From positions 1-7,257 of the forward strand of contig JAFAVL010000589.1 in the NCBI GenBank assembly GCA_019242465.1: a stretch of 7,257 bases of DNA. Direction: 5' to 3'. The first letter of the stretch is position 1; every line of letters begins with the position of its first letter. Shown piece after piece: positions 5,834 through 7,257 of the stretch. This stretch comes from Chroococcidiopsidaceae cyanobacterium CP_BM_RX_35 (GTDB lineage: Bacteria > Cyanobacteriota > Cyanobacteriia > Cyanobacteriales > Chroococcidiopsidaceae). The notes beneath the pieces are model-generated. The model had not been told where the DNA came from. It saw only the letters and a list, made by a program, of their open reading frames with translations, and did no database searches. The translations under genes were made by a program, and so were the position numbers.

Positions 5834-6344
5834 ATGCATCCTAATAACAGTAGCTCTAGAAAGCTGGTGACGATGACCATCAAGCAGTGTAATATGCTTT
5901 CAGTAAGTCTAGATTGTATTTTTGCAACGGGTGGACTTACTCTCGCAAATACATCGCTTTGTCATTCATGCCCGCCAGAAGTTGTGCAACAAGTGGCTGA
6001 ATACTTCAGCCTTTTAGGTGAACCGACGCGTCTACAGCTACTGAACCAGCTATCGGGCGGAGAGAAATGCGTGCAAGAGTTGATGCAAGGAATGCAAACA
6101 AGCCAAGCAAACGTATCAAAGCACCTGAAGGTGATGTGGCAGGCAGGAATATTAAGTCGTCGTAGTGAGCGAAAAGTTTTTCGAATCCGGGTTCCCCGGC
6201 GTAGGAAACTTTTCAAGACAAGGGAATAGCGCTTACTACCGGATTGAGGATGAAATGATTTTCGAACTTTGTCATTTAGTTTGTGATCGCCTCGCTACCT
6301 GAATCGAACAGCAAGCCCATCACTTTCGGGTCTTCAATCTTTGA
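5834..6344 (+). pseudogene. Disrupted ArsR/SmtB-family transcriptional regulator
   Basis: Intact members are dimeric winged-helix repressors, often releasing DNA on binding metal. The segment from PPEVVQQVAEYFSLLGEPTR through EKCVQELMQGMQ and the recognition region TSQANVSKHLKVMWQAGI is unmistakable. After SRRSERK (ending 6175) the frame runs into an unrelated Arg-rich tail and stops at 6229. The missing wing and last helix resume at 6222 in another frame: GNSAYYRIEDEMIFELCHLV, then CDRLAT. The gene is thus split by an insertion of 46-49 bases. A TGA at 6300-6302 then precedes IEQQAHHFR in the same frame, where family members I remember have Arg (CGA), so it looks like a nonsense mutation; the next stop is at 6342. 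The start is uncertain (ATG 5834, 5873 or 5894), none with a strong ribosome binding site. A shortened product with an intact helix-turn-helix could still be made. Confidence 0.82.
6171..6221. mobile_element. 46-49 bp palindromic insertion in the regulator gene
   Basis: GAAAAGTTT (6171-6179) and AAACTTTTC (6206-6214) are exact inverse copies. They enclose CCGGG-TTC-CCCGG (6187-6199), so the whole forms a nested hairpin. Removing either 6176-6221 (46 bases) or 6171-6219 (49 bases) restores the ArsR frame into GNSAYYRI. Size, symmetry and location fit the very small dispersed repeats described in cyanobacteria. No clear target duplication is visible. Confidence 0.7.
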
Positions 6345-6381
6345 GGATGGAAAGCTGTACATTACAACAGCATCAATAGTC

Positions 6382-7080
6382 TTAAACTGGTAAGCGATTG
6401 ATGTTACTTTTGGAGCCAAGCATCACCATAGTTGAGCCTTTATAAAGCTTCATGCTGTGGTCAGGATTGACCATGAATTTGCCATCTTGTTTGACTGCAA
6501 GCAGATTTAAACCATAGCGAGTATAAAGTTGGAGTTGGGCAATTTTTTTGCCATGAAATTCCTCTGGAACATCCTGCTCGATGATACTGTGATCGGGACC
6601 TAGCTGAAAGTGGTCTACAATCATTGAAGCTTGTGTCAATGATCTCGCTAAATTACAACCAGCATCGTATTCTGGATAGACAACCTCATCAGCTCCCACT
6701 CGCTTCAGGAGTTTTACGTGAATTTCTGAAGAGGCTCTAGCAACTACATGTGGTACACCTGCTTCCTTCAAATTAAGAGTTGTAATAATACTTTCTTGTA
6801 TGTAGTTGCCAATAGCTACAATTACTGTATCAAATTCAAAAATACCAGCTTCTTTAAGGGCAAAAGGTTCGGTAGCATCTAGTTGTAAAGCATGGGCAGC
6901 AACCTGCTCTGTTAAGATCTGGGAAACTCGTTTTTCATCGATATCCGTAGCTAGCACTTCGTATCCTAAATTGTGCAGTGTCAGGCAGATTGCTCGACCA
7001 AAATCTCCTAATCCGATGACAGCAAACTGGTGATCATTTCTAGGACGACTACGAAAAAAATTTAAAGATGACAGGTTCAC
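6382..7080 (-). CDS. ktrA: Ktr/Trk potassium uptake regulatory subunit (RCK protein KtrA)
   Basis: KtrA forms a cytoplasmic ring that binds nucleotides and gates the KtrB K+ channel. The 232-residue product has the Rossmann signature GLGDFG at residues 23-28 after an FAVI strand, the acidic pair D46/D48 at the end of beta-2 (ATDIDEKR), QLDATEP, VIVAIGN and an Arg/Ala-Ser segment (VVARASSEIH) typical of the RCK_N domain (about 17-140). The C-terminal RCK_C domain (about 150-230) carries LAVKQDGKFMVNPD and STMVMLGS. Length fits stand-alone KtrA. The start is GTG at 7080; no in-frame ATG precedes the Rossmann fold, and the ribosome binding site is weak (GGGA). It begins 19 bases after the ktrB stop, so the two are almost certainly one operon. 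It converges with the disrupted regulator gene. Confidence 0.94.
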   Translation of the reverse strand: MNLSSLNFFRSRPRNDHQFAVIGLGDFGRAICLTLHNLGYEVLATDIDEKRVSQILTEQVAAHALQLDATEPFALKEAGIFEFDTVIVAIGNYIQESIITTLNLKEAGVPHVVARASSEIHVKLLKRVGADEVVYPEYDAGCNLARSLTQASMIVDHFQLGPDHSIIEQDVPEEFHGKKIAQLQLYTRYGLNLLAVKQDGKFMVNPDHSMKLYKGSTMVMLGSKSNINRLPV

Positions 7081-7099
7081 GTTTTTTCCCGTTTAACAA

Positions 7100-7257
7100 C
7101 TACCCCACTAGCAAGTTCTCTTCTGGATAGCGCACTATGCTGGGACGGGGATCTCCTAATAACGCAGACATTAAGAGTAAAACTCCTACCCGTCCTATAT
7201 ACATTGTTGCAACTAATATTAGCTTAGCAGGTGCTGAGAGACTAGCCGTAATCCCAG
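7100..7257 (-). CDS. ktrB: Ktr/Trk potassium uptake channel subunit KtrB, C-terminal end (cut by window)
   Basis: Only the last 52 codons are inside the window; the start lies beyond 7257. Reading leftward, the product contains LSAPAKLILVATMYIGRVGV, then LLLMSALLGDPRPSIVRYPEENLLVG, and stops at 7102-7100. The MYIGRVG segment in the last membrane helix and the terminal YPEE..L.G are characteristic of KtrB/TrkH-type potassium transporters, whose pore is gated by the RCK subunit encoded directly downstream. The absence of an ATG-initiated frame here is due only to truncation. Confidence 0.9.
   Translation of the reverse strand, partial: GITASLSAPAKLILVATMYIGRVGVLLLMSALLGDPRPSIVRYPEENLLVG

Noticed and set aside
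6176..6200. tRNA T-arm-like sequence TTCGAATCC followed by a GC stem
   Set aside because: No acceptor, D-arm or anticodon arm can be drawn around it; the sequence is explained by a palindromic insertion.
6303..6390. Extra C-terminal coding sequence of the ArsR gene beyond 6344 in another frame
   Set aside because: It would need a further frameshift and would overlap the end of ktrA; similarity to the family is not evident.
1..7257. CRISPR arrays, tRNA or rRNA genes, insertion-sequence transposases, HIP1 octamers (GCGATCGC)
   Set aside because: None seen when reading the window; absence of HIP1 does not exclude a cyanobacterium because its frequency varies between lineages.

Overview
The window looks like chromosomal DNA from a cyanobacterium, probably a filamentous or Chroococcidiopsis-like lineage. 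The evidence is a KdpA of the GENGGGFF / WGSVGTGTA type, a short bS21 protein, a KtrA/KtrB pair, moderate GC with AT-rich spacers, GC-rich palindromic repeats dropped into coding DNA, and an operator of the SmtB/ZiaR type. Taxonomy is inferred from remembered family features, not from a search.

The theme is potassium and turgor control. The left edge holds a kdpA gene cut off at its 5' end (1-1488, +), with no kdpB or kdpC after it. A 740-bp spacer follows. It contains a candidate structured RNA over a 19-codon reading frame with a good ribosome binding site, and what may be a decayed gene. Next come two + strand genes: a 111-residue single-span membrane protein with a Cys/His motif (2227-2562), whose ribosome binding site lies in a hairpin, and rpsU (2635-2802). 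A second spacer (2803-3264) has several consecutive hairpins and may hold a small RNA.

From 5274 down to 3265 the - strand carries a 216-residue membrane protein with the same Cys/His motif, an MscS-family mechanosensitive channel and a 78-residue single-span protein. A consensus-like - strand promoter and a palindrome resembling an SmtB/ZiaR operator lie about 300 bp upstream of this group. On the + strand is an ArsR/SmtB-family regulator gene interrupted by a 46-49 bp palindromic insertion and carrying a likely nonsense codon (5834-6344). The right edge is a ktrB-ktrA potassium uptake operon on the - strand, with ktrB cut off by the window end.

Together the genes cover K+ import (Kdp, Ktr), K+/osmolyte release (MscS) and two related membrane proteins of unknown function placed on both sides of the channel. 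Whether the two Cys/His proteins belong to an osmotic or metal-responsive circuit is speculation based on context.
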